Source: Isoetes taiwanensis (lineage: Eukaryota > Streptophyta > Lycopodiopsida > Isoetales > Isoetaceae). From it: a stretch of DNA of 64,000 nt. The notes beneath the pieces are model-generated. The model had not been told where the DNA came from and made no database searches. It was given only the letters and a program-made list of their open reading frames with translations. Location of the stretch: positions 6,780,655 through 6,844,654 of the forward strand of contig JAJEKV010000054.1 of NCBI GenBank assembly GCA_021234155.1, written 5' to 3'. Numbering within the stretch: the first letter of the stretch is position 1; each line of letters opens with the position of its first letter. The position numbers and the translations under genes are program-made. Below are positions 44,991 to 54,959 of the stretch, piece after piece.

Positions 44991-47224
44991 ATCATCAGAT
45001 ATCTTTCTTATGTACATAATTGTTATTGTAACCTCGATTCATTTCAATGAAAATTCATATTCAATTCATCTCACAAACAAAGGAATCAAGTGTTTCGTAA
45101 GAATTCAAATCTTCAAAAGAAATCAAGACAAACTCATTTTCACAAACCGAAGCACAAGACTTCACATGAGTTCAAAAAACTACATAATGGTTTTACATTT
45201 CATCATCATCGAGAAAGAACTTGGGTAAATTCTCGTAAAATTTTCTCCTCATCTAAAGGATCCAAACCTATATACTGATCCCGTTTTTGACGTTTAGTTG
45301 GTGGCATGTGAAGTCCGATTGCCTGATCCGTATGTTGTGAATACTATGCCTAAAGGCGTCTTTCTTGCAAAGATCATAGGCGACGGTTGATCTTGCGCCC
45401 TTCTTGTAATACATACCTTCTATGACACTATCATCCATGGCGAGGTACCATGTTCCATTGAGTTGGAAGTCTTTCTCCACTATCCATTTTGGTTTTGTGC
45501 ACATCAATCCAAAATTCAGAACCCTCATCATTCCCTTTGAGCACAGCAAAGAAATTATCACCAACTCTAAGTGCCTCTGCTAACATCGTGGGATTGGAGA
45601 GAACAAGGACCTCTTTGGATTTACGGTCCTCAATGTCGGCATGCACATTGGAGGATGGTACAATAACTTGAAGTTTCCAATCATCAACGTAGTGCTTGTT
45701 CACACAACCCGTCCCACATGCCATCCAAGCGGTAGTTGCGAGATATGAAAGTTCCCTCGTGTGCAACCGCACGTAAGATTGAGGATTGAATGCATGTACA
45801 CAATGGATCCGCCTAGTGTCCAAAATCCTTTTACGCACCCCATGCTTTCTTTGTATCTATATCCTCCACCTTGACTTCCCAAAAGAACCTTTTATATTCT
45901 TCCTCTTCTTGGTTTCGGATGTGTTCATCCACTCGGATGTTCCACAAGTAAACATCTCTTGAACTTCTACCACTTCATGAGCATTACCCAATTTTATGCT
46001 CTTTGTATTTTAATTGCGCTTGTCTTAACCATCTCTTCAACTCGGCAGCTTTTGCCATCGTGTTCATCTTTCCCGTGGTTAGAACCAAAAAAATTCCACA
46101 TCATATAGACATCAGTGTCGTTTGTGTACCTAGCCACAAAGTAAAATGGTCTAGAAGCCTTGAATTGAGATGTTGCACCATCTGAAAACACATAATGTCT
46201 GTTTGGAACCCTTCCTTTCTGCTCCAGATATTTGTGGTGCTTCATGAAGCGGTCTTTGCCGAACAAAGTATCGTGTTCCCTATCATCGATACATAGTAAT
46301 GTGTTTCCTTGATAATCTCATACGCCCTTTGAGTCATCTTGATATGTTATTTGAACCAAAATGGTAATCTGGTTATTGACCCAGCGCATCGACTGCACCT
46401 CCTCTTGTTCCTTGAATGTATAGTTCTCTGCAAAATCCACTACCGAGAGACATGCATCTGCTGGGAGATTCTCCAGAAGCTCCTTAAACTGTTTTGCCTG
46501 CCATTGGTACCTGAAATTATGCGATGGAAAGATTTTTAGACGCTCTTTCGGTTTATCCGAGCTCCTTGGGTTACGTCTCATTATCTTGATGAGTCGGTCT
46601 CCTACCGAACTTCGAGTTGTCTTTTTCATAGTCAATGTACTCCCATTTCACTTTCCCTCGCCACTTCCTTCCATGGGACCAGTCTGAAACTTCTTGATTC
46701 CACCACCTCACAATTTCCAAGGATGCACGCTTTCTTGTGAAACTCATCTAATTCACTCTTTGGACACAATATAGATCTCCACAAGCTTCCTGTACTTGCA
46801 ATTTTATGCTGGTGTGCCCTGCATTGACCAAGTTCATGTGATCTACAAACATCGCAGGTGCAAGTGCAATTCTTCGGATGTTTGGTTCTCATCCCATTGA
46901 GTCCATCCACTAGCATTTGCATCCTCACGTGCTGAATGCAACAGCAACTATTGAAGTCCTTCAATTTCACAACAAACCAGGGTTTTAGCTTCTCAAAAGC
47001 TCGAAGACGAATCTTAATTTCTGGATGTTGGTCCGTAAAACCTCTTGAACAATAGCATCTCGCATGAAATGAACATTAAACCTGTTAGGATGTGTATACC
47101 ACACCAAACCATGCACCATACCATGCCCCACACTCATCATATTCACCAGAACGAGCACCTTAGTGCTGTGTACATTACCACACACCACACCACACTCCAC
47201 CACACACCATACCATTCACCACAC

Positions 47225-47790
47225 ACCATACACCAAATGGTGGAGTGTGGTGGTGGTGTGTGGTGGTGGTGGGGTGGTGGTGGTGGATTGTGGTGGGGGT
47301 GGTGGAGTGGTGTGTGGTGGTGGTGGGGTGTGGTGGTGGGGGGTGGTGGGGGGGGGTGATGGTGGGGGGTGGTGGAGTGGTGGAGTGGTGTGGTGGTGGG
47401 GCATGGTGGTGGGGGTGATGGTGGGGGTGGTGGAGGGTGGAGTGGTGTGGTGGTGGGGGGTGGTGGTGGTGTGTGTAGTGGTGTGTGGTGCTATGATGTA
47501 GTGTGGTGGAGTGTGGTGGTGGGGTGGTGGTCGTGGTGGTGTGTGGTGGAGTGTGGTGGTGGTGGAGTGTGGTGGGGGGTGTAGTGGTGGTGGTGTGGGT
47601 GTGGTGTTGTGATTGTGGTGTGATGTGGTGGTGGTGGAGTGTGGTGGTGGTGGTGGAGGGGTGTGGCGTGGGATGTGGTGGGATGTGTGTGCATGTGGTG
47701 GTAATGTGGTGGTCGCAAAGATGTGTGGTAGTCTATGGTGGTGGGATAGATGGGGTGTGGTGGGGTGAGGGGGAGAATAAATAAAATTGA
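47225..47790. repeat. GTGGTG/GGTGGT microsatellite, about 560 bp
   Basis: Almost pure G and T on the + strand, in GTGGTGG and GTGTGGTGG units. It is the reverse-complement class of the CCACCA tract at 41098-41600, in the same element 6 kb away. A short CACAC tract at 47840-47890 adds the opposite strand again. It lies in the long intron of T. Confidence 0.95.
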
Positions 47791-47899
47791 ATCCACACAT
47801 ATCATACATTAACATGCACACACCCATATGACACCATGGACATAACGCAACCCACACCACACCACACCACACCACACCACACCACACCATCACGACACC

Positions 47900-48983
47900 A
47901 CACATCACATCACATCACTTTTATCCTATTTCGTCCGACATAAAAAAATCAGCTTAGCCTTGCTCTCATAAACACTTCAAATTAGACCCCCGATAATAAT
48001 TACATTCCTCTTCTAATCATTAGAAAAGGATCCGGGTCCTAAATCCTGCTCCTACGCCTGATTTTTTCTGCGTTTCATTCCCAATTCAAGGCCAATTCAA
48101 CAAGTTCATTCCGCAACATGGTAGGAGGGATGTTCGTGAGATCACTACGGCTATTGTGTAGGGTGAGCGGGAGGGCATTCGCACATGTTGAACAGGGGCT
48201 CGTGATCAATCTCTCAAGGTGGATATGCCTAAATCCAACTTCTTTGCTGATTTCAATCCAACCTAAAGGCATACAAATGGCTCGGATCTTTGGGCCTTCA
48301 ATGGCTATGCTTGGAGTCGATTGATGGGAAGAGAGCTCTTAGACAAGGTCCATCAGCTTATGTTACATGTTGCCGCAAGGGTACCGTATATTTGTTCTCT
48401 CGTCACTTGTCCGGCCTGGACCGCAAAAAGCGGGTTTTATGGCGTAATTGCGTATTTACCACTGGGGATGCAGAAGCACCGCAAACCTCATCCTGTTAAA
48501 TTCTGGGATGACTGCAGAAAGCTTAGATGCTTTAGTGCAGAAAACAATAATTTTGGATGCACCAGTTCTCGAGCCAGTCATACCAGCATTTCCTGTTGCT
48601 TAGGATCATGCATGTAAATTTAGTTCTCGGGTACAGAGCTTTCAATGGAAAGCCAAATTTTGTAAAGCCAAATTTTGTAAGATCCCTTTTTTAATATATC
48701 ATACTTTCCAACAGAGCTGTGCTTGAATCTGACAAAAAATTGTCTTTATTCAACAAAAATTTGTATCTCAGGATCAGTTAGTTATAGCTCAAATATTTTT
48801 AGACTGTACACACACCCAGTAAAGGAGTACTCAATTCTGTCATGTTCTAATAATATTCCAAACATTAAATATTGCATTTCAGACTAGAGTCAACTACACA
48901 CAATTCACATGCTGCATACAGTACACCACAATCACTGTACAACACAATAACCACCACATGCACCACCACACTAAGCACCATAA
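47900..48983. other. Rest of the T intron in element B
   Basis: Open stretches at 48075-48272 (-) and 48321-48617 (+) show no domain I recognise. The second reads HVAARVPYICSLVTCPAWTA and could be a decayed insertion. Confidence 0.3.
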
Positions 48984-49500
48984 CTAAGAAAACATGAATA
49001 ACAGAAATAAACTAACTTGTGATTCCTCCAGATAGTGGGCAGCATGTTCTTCTCTTACATTTCTCTCCAATCTTCTAGTTCTAACATCCTTTGTGTTAGG
49101 AGACACTCTGGTGTTCTCAATCCAAATTTTTTGAATCTTTTCTATATGTTCATCTGAAATTGCATCGAATCTTTTAGCCCTCTTGTAAGAAACCCATTTC
49201 CCACCATTGTAATCGATCTCTTCCCTCTTTTTCTTTGCCTTTTGCAAGTTTCTTGGGTGAACACCTAATACCTTTCCAAGATCTCGCTGGCTGATTTTGT
49301 CACTTGTTTCGTAATCTCGCACGCGGCAGGCATGGCTGTATATTGCAAGGCAGACTATTCTTGGCTGCTAGGCAGTCATTGCTGGTAGAGAGTTTGACAG
49401 TCTGCATGGAGTCCCAGAGGCTCCTTATAACGATGTTCTTGGCTTTCAAATCCTTTAATTCTTCACCTATGAATTTTTCCAATGTTTTATCCCTCAAAAA

Positions 49501-49949
49501 ATAAGTAAAATTTCTTTCTTCGTGCTATCCTCCATTCTTTTGGTCTGTTTATAGAAAGACGTTAGCAAATTAAGGACAATACGGCGCATCGCTTGCACTT
49601 CTTGATGAACCGGATCCTTCCGGCCAATTCCCGCAAGCTCCAATTTTTCTTCTCTTCTTCTTTTCCTCAAGGCGCCTTTTCTTCAACATTTCTTGTTCGT
49701 TGGTTCTTCTTCGCTTTCTCCCCGCCCCAAATGCCGGTTTGTGTACAGATTACCTCATTGACATCCATATCCACAATGGATTGGAGCTCGCAGCAGGGAG
49801 GGAGCCAAAGAACAGGACGTGGGCAAAGAACAGGAAGGGGCCAAAGAATAGGAATTTGAATTTGAATTTTAGTTTTTGAAATTAAAATTTCCCCCACAGC
49901 TGAGCGGGACTCTATTCTTAAATACCGGCAGCTGAGCGGTGCCATAATT
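49501..49949. other. Element B subterminal region
   Basis: Non-coding sequence before the T gene start. It contains a purine-rich stretch with three copies of an AGAACAGG(A/-)(C/A)GNGG-like unit (49808-49850) and an AATTTGAATTTGAATTTTAG repeat. It would include the T promoter, but no element is clear. Confidence 0.4.
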
Positions 49950-50043
49950 ATACTTCCATACCACAAAAGTGGTGGATGCAACGCCACATTTTGGGGGGAC
50001 AGGGGGGACAACCGAATTGGAACACCACAGCGTGCTTTTACCC
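49950..50043 (-). repeat. Right terminus of element B
   Basis: Read inward it starts GGGTAAAAGCACGCTGTGG, then the C-rich block of 20 bases that is identical to 24834-24853 in element A, then AAAATGTGGCG and CCACCACTTTTGTGGTA, which match the left end of B. Confidence 0.85.
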
Positions 50044-51343
50044 TAAGACCCAATGGATAATGGTCAGCGTACTTATTCAGCTTGTTCATGGCCTTTAGCT
50101 GCGCCACCCTATCCGCTTCATTCTCAAAAACAGAAGCCTCCATGCCTTCGACAACTGCAGGTTAAACATCCTTCGTAGATCTAGGACCCTCCTAGAAGCT
50201 TTCAAGTCAGCTAATTCCCTAGCTTGCTGCAAATAGTGACTTGGTGTCGGTTTAGTGAACATGCCTCTACGCACAGCTGTAACCCCTTGGCAAATAGATA
50301 TTGGCGTAACTGCTACATTGGTTGGCCAACCACACTTAAAACATGTCTCACCGTTCACATCTGTCTTCATGAACGTATCCTTGTATGCAGTAGCTCTACA
50401 GTGAGTAAGTCTGAGCAGATCTTTCTTTTGCTTATGTGTAATCTCCAAGAGCAATTTGCAGTTGGTGTCATCCTCTTCCTCACAAGAGATTAGGATCCCT
50501 TGTTTGGTCATCTTGTTCCGCTTCCTTTTCCTCGAGAAGAGAGTTAAGTCGAGCTTGCCATTTGTCTTGGCAAGGTCAACGCATTCACTCGGCACCCTCG
50601 TCCCATTTCCTCTTCGTGGCGGCATGGTCGGGTGGTTGCTATAAGAATCGGCCCTTCATCATCTAAGGTGAGATCATATGGTACTGCATCTGGGTCGTCT
50701 ACCCTTGCTTTCTTGGCAGGAATAGAACCTGAATTATTAGTGGTTTTCTTCCTCTTGGGCGCTGCAAAAGAAGATGAACATTTTTTAGAGTACTTTTCAG
50801 AACAAGAGATCACGCCATGCATTTAAACCTAAATTAGTACAATTCACGCTTGGCGTGTTGGTAGCTCCTATTATTGACCATGCTATGCGTGAATTTGAAA
50901 CTAAATTAGTTTGCATCCACATTTTAAGCTACATACCCTTTATGAATCCATATTTCACACTATTTAACCTCATTGAACATTGTTATCTCCAACCTGCCTA
51001 ACAATCGCTATATTCTATAAAACAGAGCAAAATTATGTTCTACAAAACGGACAATCAGAGCATTAACTGATGGTAATACTTAAAATTCATGCAAAGCATA
51101 ATAACTCAAACTCATGCAAAGCATATTAACTGAAGGCAAGGAAATATCTCAAATTCATGCAAGCATAATACTCTCCACACAGTGTGTATTCTGTGGCAAA
51201 TTAAATACCTTGAATAGGGTTCGTGGTATTCTGCGTATTCTGATCAACGCCCTCCGAAACTTGAGAAGTGCCGAAGTTTTGAGATTCCTCTTCCACCGCT
51301 TCCTTCCTTCTGGCCCTCGACCTCGATTCGTTTTAGAAGACAT
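50044..51343 (-). pseudogene. N-terminal part of the ParB/methyltransferase-like gene
   Basis: First exon from the ATG at 51343: MSSKTNRGRGPEGRK, then in the next frame a polar stretch (EAVEEESQNFGTSQVSEGVD). An intron (about 51205-50800) carries a CACGCTTGGCGTG palindrome at 50843. The next exon has PAKKARVDDPDAVPYDLTLD and, after a frame change near 50620, a basic region, then ETCFKCGWPTNVAV (possible zinc-binding pair) and QQARELADLKASRRVLDLRR. After another shift near 50140 it reads MEASVFENEADRVAQLKAMN and NKLNKYADHYPLG, ending exactly at element B. Continues at 40061. Three frameshifts show the gene is dead here. Confidence 0.55.
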
Positions 51344-51519
51344 CTCCGGAGTCGCCTAGTAACAGAGTCGGAAGGTCGCTCGGATACGCGCTCGAGCTGC
51401 TCGAAGAAATAGCTTTTTCTACCTGTACGAGAAATAGCGTTTTCTACCTGCACGAGAGAAATTTGAATTTCAAGAAAACACAAAATGCAGTTTCGAAATA
51501 TTCTTGACACATACAAATA

Positions 51520-52030
51520 ATAATGACGAAGACCCGTCCGCCGACTTCTTTCATTGAGTTTTTAAAAACCAATCTACCCAAAATGTATCTCGCCAAATTT
51601 ATCCCGCCAAAATGTAGTTAACCTAAGCTTTCTTGTAACTCGAATTTTTCCCGACCGCCTGCGTTTCCATAGCGCCTGTGATTTCGAGAACTCGAATCGG
51701 CTTCTCAAGAATGGCTACAGAATTCTGGTAAGCATCTCATTCCTATAGCTTGTACAATAATTTCCAGTAAAGGTGTCTGAATAGGCAATTGTCTGCAGTG
51801 TCGAAGATGAATGTTTCATGTTAACTACAAATCAGAAAAGGAAAGTAGGATTATGCAAGATCGACTCCATCGATCCGACTGCAAACTGTCATGGAATTCC
51901 GCTCAGGGATAAGTATGTCCGAAAGTTACAAGATTAACCGGCCGCTTACTACGGATGAAGCTTTACCTCGCAGACACCCCGGTGGGGATACGGTTGGAGA
52001 AAGTGTAAGAAACTGCTTAAAAAAGGTATG
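51520..52030. other. Spacer without recognisable gene
   Basis: Non-coding sequence around the 5' end of the split gene, with CCCGCCAAA/TCTCGCCAAA repeats near 51588-51612. On the minus strand this would include its promoter and on the plus strand possible short exons; none is supported. Confidence 0.35.
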
Positions 52031-52149
52031 TAACATGTATTACATTGTAGAAATATAGAAGTAGACAAAATTTGTTGTATTCATTGGAAAAAGTTTACAA
52101 TTGTATATAATTTGGATAAACCGGATAAACCGGACAAAATCCCGACTAT

Positions 52150-52709
52150 CTTGTTTCAAGCCCGGGCCATGAGTAGCCGGGCTATCGATACTCCCATTTC
52201 CATTCCGGGCATAGTGAATGGATCGGGTAAAACCCCAAAAAACCCTGGCTCTAGCTCCACCTCCCCGCCCGCTCCACCTCCACCTCCTGCTCCACCTCCC
52301 CTCCCATCTCCCCGCCCCATTGGTTGAGCCATCTCCATTGCATCGTGATACTTTGCGTGGGCGTGGTTCGTGTTGGGGCATCCGGGCATAGAGGCTAACC
52401 ACTAAGAAACGCAGCTCCTCATTTTGAATCTCGAAATGACGGATGCGAGATTCACTCTCGATCAATGCATGTACCGCATTCTCGGCGATTAGATAGGAGG
52501 GCCAGCCTCCGCGGCGATTGCAAGGGCCTCGTGAGCCCAGATTTATCATTGCCTGGCGCTCTGGTGCCATCATCATTACTTGATCCAAGTCTTTGCAAGA
52601 CCGGGTGCTCCAGCCGGACTGGTGCTCGGCCATTTGGGTTCAACCGGACTAGAGATTGGAGCCAAACCGAGTCGGGCCGTGGTGATTGCTGCCCCAAATG
52701 TAATTCCAA
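52150..52709 (-). pseudogene. Hypothetical protein with glycine-rich tail
   Basis: Minus-strand open stretches continue one another with frame changes: ISSPVEPKWPSTSPAG-like N-terminal sequence, then IAENAVHALIESESRIRHFE and IQNEELRFLVVSLYARMP, then in the next frame NTNHAHAKYHDAMEMAQPMG, followed by a run of GRGDGRGGGAGGGGGAGG. The middle looks helical; the tail resembles RNA- or DNA-binding RGG-type sequence. No family is recognised. It lies upstream of, and on the same strand as, the ParB/methyltransferase-like gene. Confidence 0.35.
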
Positions 52710-52934
52710 TGAATCTTCGCCGCCAACCGAAAGTGATTAATGTAACTTGGCATCTATCAATAGGAAGTGAGCGAGATGTATCGATTCACGCGCTGGCGTG
52801 TTATATTTATTTATTTGTAAATTTAGATACTAAGAGACACGCCTGACGTGTTTAACTTAAAAGTTGAAACTAGGGGTAAGATTGTTTGCACGCTCAGCGT
52901 GTAAACTGCTATATAGGAAAAACTATACACGCCG

Positions 52935-53125
52935 GCATTCAACGTGAGAGGGAGAAAAAAAAAAACTGCATGGATAGATAAGTAAATAGATAAAGGCCGT
53001 ATAGAGAGGGAGAAAAAAAGAGCATGATAGATAGATAAGTAAATAGATAAAGGCCAATTGGCCTTTATCTATTTACTTATCTATCCTATTTTTTTTTTCC
53101 TCTCACGAATGCACGCCGAACGTGT
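52935..53125. repeat. Large inverted repeat with inner duplication
   Basis: The unit ATAGATAAGTAAATAGATAA with AGGCC occurs twice directly (52972-53000 and 53030-53055) and once inverted (53058-53090), around a centre GGCCAATTGGCC. Outer arms CACGCC..GTGAGAGGGAGAAAAAAA and TTTTTTTTCCTCTCAC..CACGCCG extend the symmetry. The hairpin would span almost 190 bases. Confidence 0.85.
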
Positions 53126-53735
53126 ATTCATATTCAAGGCTAAGGTTAGCATGGAACACGCTTAGCGTGTTTCAAATGTTATCTTTGAGATTTTCCTAAT
53201 GCTTTCTACTACACTTATTCATAATAGAAACTTGCATGCAATAGCATAATTAATTCAGAAGAGAAACTCAAGAATTTACTGAAACAAAGAAGCGGATGAA
53301 ATTTATAAAAACTATTCTGGTTTTCATAAACATCATCCGCTTCCTCTTCCTCCGCAGCAAATGCAAAAGCTTGTCTTCTTGGATTAAAGCTGCCATTGAG
53401 ATGCAAAATTTTAAAACTAAATGAAAACTAACCTTGAGTTCTCGAGGCTGGAAGGATTCAAGAACGGAGGACTTTGCTTTTGGTTTTAATTCGAGGCTTT
53501 TTGGATTCGCACCTTAGTCCTCCGCTTTTGGTTTTAATCCCGAGCCTCCGGCGTCCTCTCGCTATGAGATGCTACTGAGAACAAAAGGCGGAGTCTTTTA
53601 GTAAGTTAGGAATTGCCGAAACCAAACATCTAACATTGCTGAATATAAATCTGCTCACCAAGATTTTAGGAGGGCGGATCCAAACACAGCAGAAGCGCAA
53701 CAGGCAAATCGTATGAATGAAGGAAGAAAATGTAG
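53126..53735 (-). other. Possible second small gene, unresolved
   Basis: Downstream (minus strand) of a promoter-like segment at 53740-53830 that is a duplicate of the promoter of the acidic-protein gene. Open pieces such as 53406-53215 (FNPRRQAFAFAAEEEEADDVYE) have an acidic, nuclear-protein flavour like that gene, but exons and frame cannot be fixed. Two imperfect copies of a CTTTTGGTTTTAAT(T/C)C phrase lie at 53476 and 53523. Confidence 0.3.
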
Positions 53736-53739
53736 GAAC

Positions 53740-53830
53740 TTTGAGAGCGTGAAATGGATTTATATAGGCATAATTAGAAATAAGTTAGCGTGAATAATTG
53801 ATTGCTTGAATTAACACGCCTGGCGTACGC
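53740..53830 (-). promoter_or_regulatory. Promoter-like segment, copy 2 (with palindrome)
   Basis: Shares GAGAGCGTGAA, GATTTATATAGG, TTAGCGTGAATAATTGATTGC and AACACGCC with 54865-54940. It includes a CACGCCTGGCGT palindrome at the distal end. By its position it would drive a minus-strand gene starting below 53735. Note that on the minus strand the TATA-like core reads CCTATATAAAT. Confidence 0.55.
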
Positions 53831-54420
53831 TCTTCCCGCCAGACATGACATGTATATGGTATATATGGAGAATATTGCATTTTATGCAATACATTCTCAC
53901 GGCATTTTATTCCATTTATTGCATTCGAAAAAATAGAATTTAGAAATTTTATATAGGCTAAATTAAAAATGATTTTAAAGGCAAAATTATCAAGGCTAAA
54001 AAATGACTTGTAAGGTTGGGGAATTGTTTTAGGTCGTATAGGAAAATTTGCTATGGTTACTGTGATGAATCAGAGATTTCTCATGTGGTTGATTTATAGT
54101 GTTCCCGAGACTTTGTTGAGACAAATGCAGAGACAAAATTTTAGAGAAAACAGCTTGGAGACAAAATAATTGGAGAATACAGTTTGATTTAATTCAAAAA
54201 ATTTTATGTACAAAAAACTATTTGAAGAAAACCGTTTGAAGAAAAAGTTTATGAAGAAAACTGTTTGATTTCATTAAAAACAGTTATATGTACAGATGCC
54301 CGAAGGCTTGTAAGCAGCTGCCCGAAGGCTTTTCACAATATTACAGAAAAAAAATGCCCGGAGGCGTGTCCAAAACTTCTGTAAGAAAACAAACAAAAAA
54401 TGGGCCGCCCGGGATCTGCA
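53831..54420. other. AT-rich spacer with short repeats
   Basis: Contains a repeated motif (GAGAAAACAGTTTG / GAAGAAAACCGTTTGAAG) at about 54140-54265 and TGCCCGAAGGCTT / GCCCGGAGGCGT at 54297-54368. No gene. Confidence 0.4.
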
Positions 54421-54826
54421 TCACTCTTCTTCCACGCCTGCAACAAAGAAGAAAGAAAGGTGTTAGAAAAGAAAGAAAGGTGCAAAAAAAAAAAAAAAAA
54501 AAAAAAGCAAACATGCAAACCTGGTTCATCTCTCAACCACTCCAAAAATTGGTCGAATTGTCGACCTCCTCCTCCTCCTCCTCCTCCTCAGAGAATTCAT
54601 TCTCTGTTTCAGGGTCAAGCCAACCCTGAAGCAGAGCGGTCATGTGCTCTTGCGAATCCAACTCCTCCTCTTCCTCCAACTCCTCCTCTTCATCAGAGGA
54701 GGAATCAGAGGAGAATTGGGAAAGAAAATCAATTGGGGGGAATTGAGGGGGTTCTTCAACCCGACGTCTCTTTGAGGAGACCTCGGGTTCTTCATGAAGG
54801 TCGAGCGCTGAGGCTGAACGCTTCAT
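54421..54826 (-). CDS. Small acidic nuclear-type protein (two exons)
   Basis: Exon 1 (54826-54521) starts MKRSASALDLHEEPEVSSKR and holds the basic cluster KRRR, a likely nuclear signal, then PPQFPPIDFLSQF, a serine stretch, two long Glu-rich runs and ALLQGWLDPETENEF. An 83-base intron (54520-54438, GT-AG, with a 22-base T tract before the acceptor) leads to exon 2, which adds GVEEE and stops at 54421. Total about 107 residues, mostly disordered. Family unknown; such proteins often act as chromatin or transcription cofactors, which is only a guess. A TATA-like promoter lies about 60 bases upstream. The run of T and the low complexity leave some risk that the frame is not used. Confidence 0.6.
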
Positions 54827-54864
54827 GGCGGGCGAAAAAAAAAAATTGGACAGAATGGAGGTCT

Positions 54865-54945
54865 TGAGAGCGTGAACCAGATTTATATAGGGTTAATTAG
54901 AAATTAGCGTGAATAATTGATTGCCTCAAATAACACGCCAGCGCA
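54865..54945 (-). promoter_or_regulatory. Promoter of the acidic-protein gene
   Basis: On the minus strand a TATA-like CCTATATAAATC lies at about 54885, some 55-60 bases before the ATG at 54826. The CACGCCAGCGC half-palindrome is 45 bases further up. The segment is duplicated at 53740-53830. Confidence 0.5.
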
Positions 54946-54959
54946 TTTAAATTCCCCAC

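Larger units (their letters stand above)
45268..49500 (-). pseudogene. T protein gene of element B (DFAENY/SDGA family), candidate transposase
   Basis: Read from 49500 down: EKFIGEELKDLKAKN and KLSTSNDCLAAKNS, an HTH-like stretch (SQRDLGKVLGVHPRN), KREEIDYNGGKWVSYKRAKR and VSPNTKDVRTRRLERNVREEH. An intron (49016-47059, position conserved with A, swollen by a microsatellite) follows. Then come RAFEKLKPWFVVKLKDFNSC, a CTCTCDVC cluster, WEYIDYEK, VVDFAENYTFKEQEEVQ (about 46440), NRHYVFSDGATSQFK (about 46185), WNFFGSNHGKDEHDG (about 46085) and a C-terminal part with GDNFFAVLKGNDEGSEFWIDV (about 45560). Asp, Asp and the HGK-x3-DG element are spaced like a DDE-type nuclease. Frameshifts occur near 47040, 46635, 46300 and 45880. 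It is the most complete copy of T in the window. Confidence 0.8.
40062..50043 (-). mobile_element. Element B: large DNA transposon of an unrecognised family, 9982 bp
   Basis: Both ends start GGGTAAAAGC and 20 of the first 22 bases are inverted repeats. The flanks carry a perfect 4-bp duplication TAAG (40058-40061 and 50044-50047). Removing the element and one TAAG joins the host frame without loss: ...ADHYPLG then LKESFAIHV. Content, read from the right end: T gene (-), Ulp1-like protease (+), HAD (+), coiled-coil zinc-finger gene (+). The same order in mirror image makes up element A. All B genes carry frameshifts or stops. I know no named superfamily with this gene set and a 4-bp duplication. 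Confidence 0.85.
50840..54950. repeat. Dispersed CACGC-n-GCGTG palindromes upstream of the split gene
   Basis: Related palindromes occur at about 50843 (CACGCTTGGCGTG), 52788 (CACGCGCTGGCGTG), 52839 (CACGCCTGACGTG), 52889 (CACGCTCAGCGTG), 53112 (CACGCCGAACGTG), 53158 (CACGCTTAGCGTG), 53815 (CACGCCTGGCGT) and 54931 (CACGCCAGCGC). All lie outside recognised exons, often near putative promoters. They belong to the same class as the intron array at 39350-39650. Confidence 0.8.

Noticed and set aside
47163-47908. 230-codon minus-strand frame and Gly/Val/Trp frames on +
   Set aside because: Artefacts of the GTGGTG microsatellite in the T intron.
54333-54529. Phe-rich minus-strand frames
   Set aside because: They read through the poly-T tract of the intron in the acidic-protein gene.
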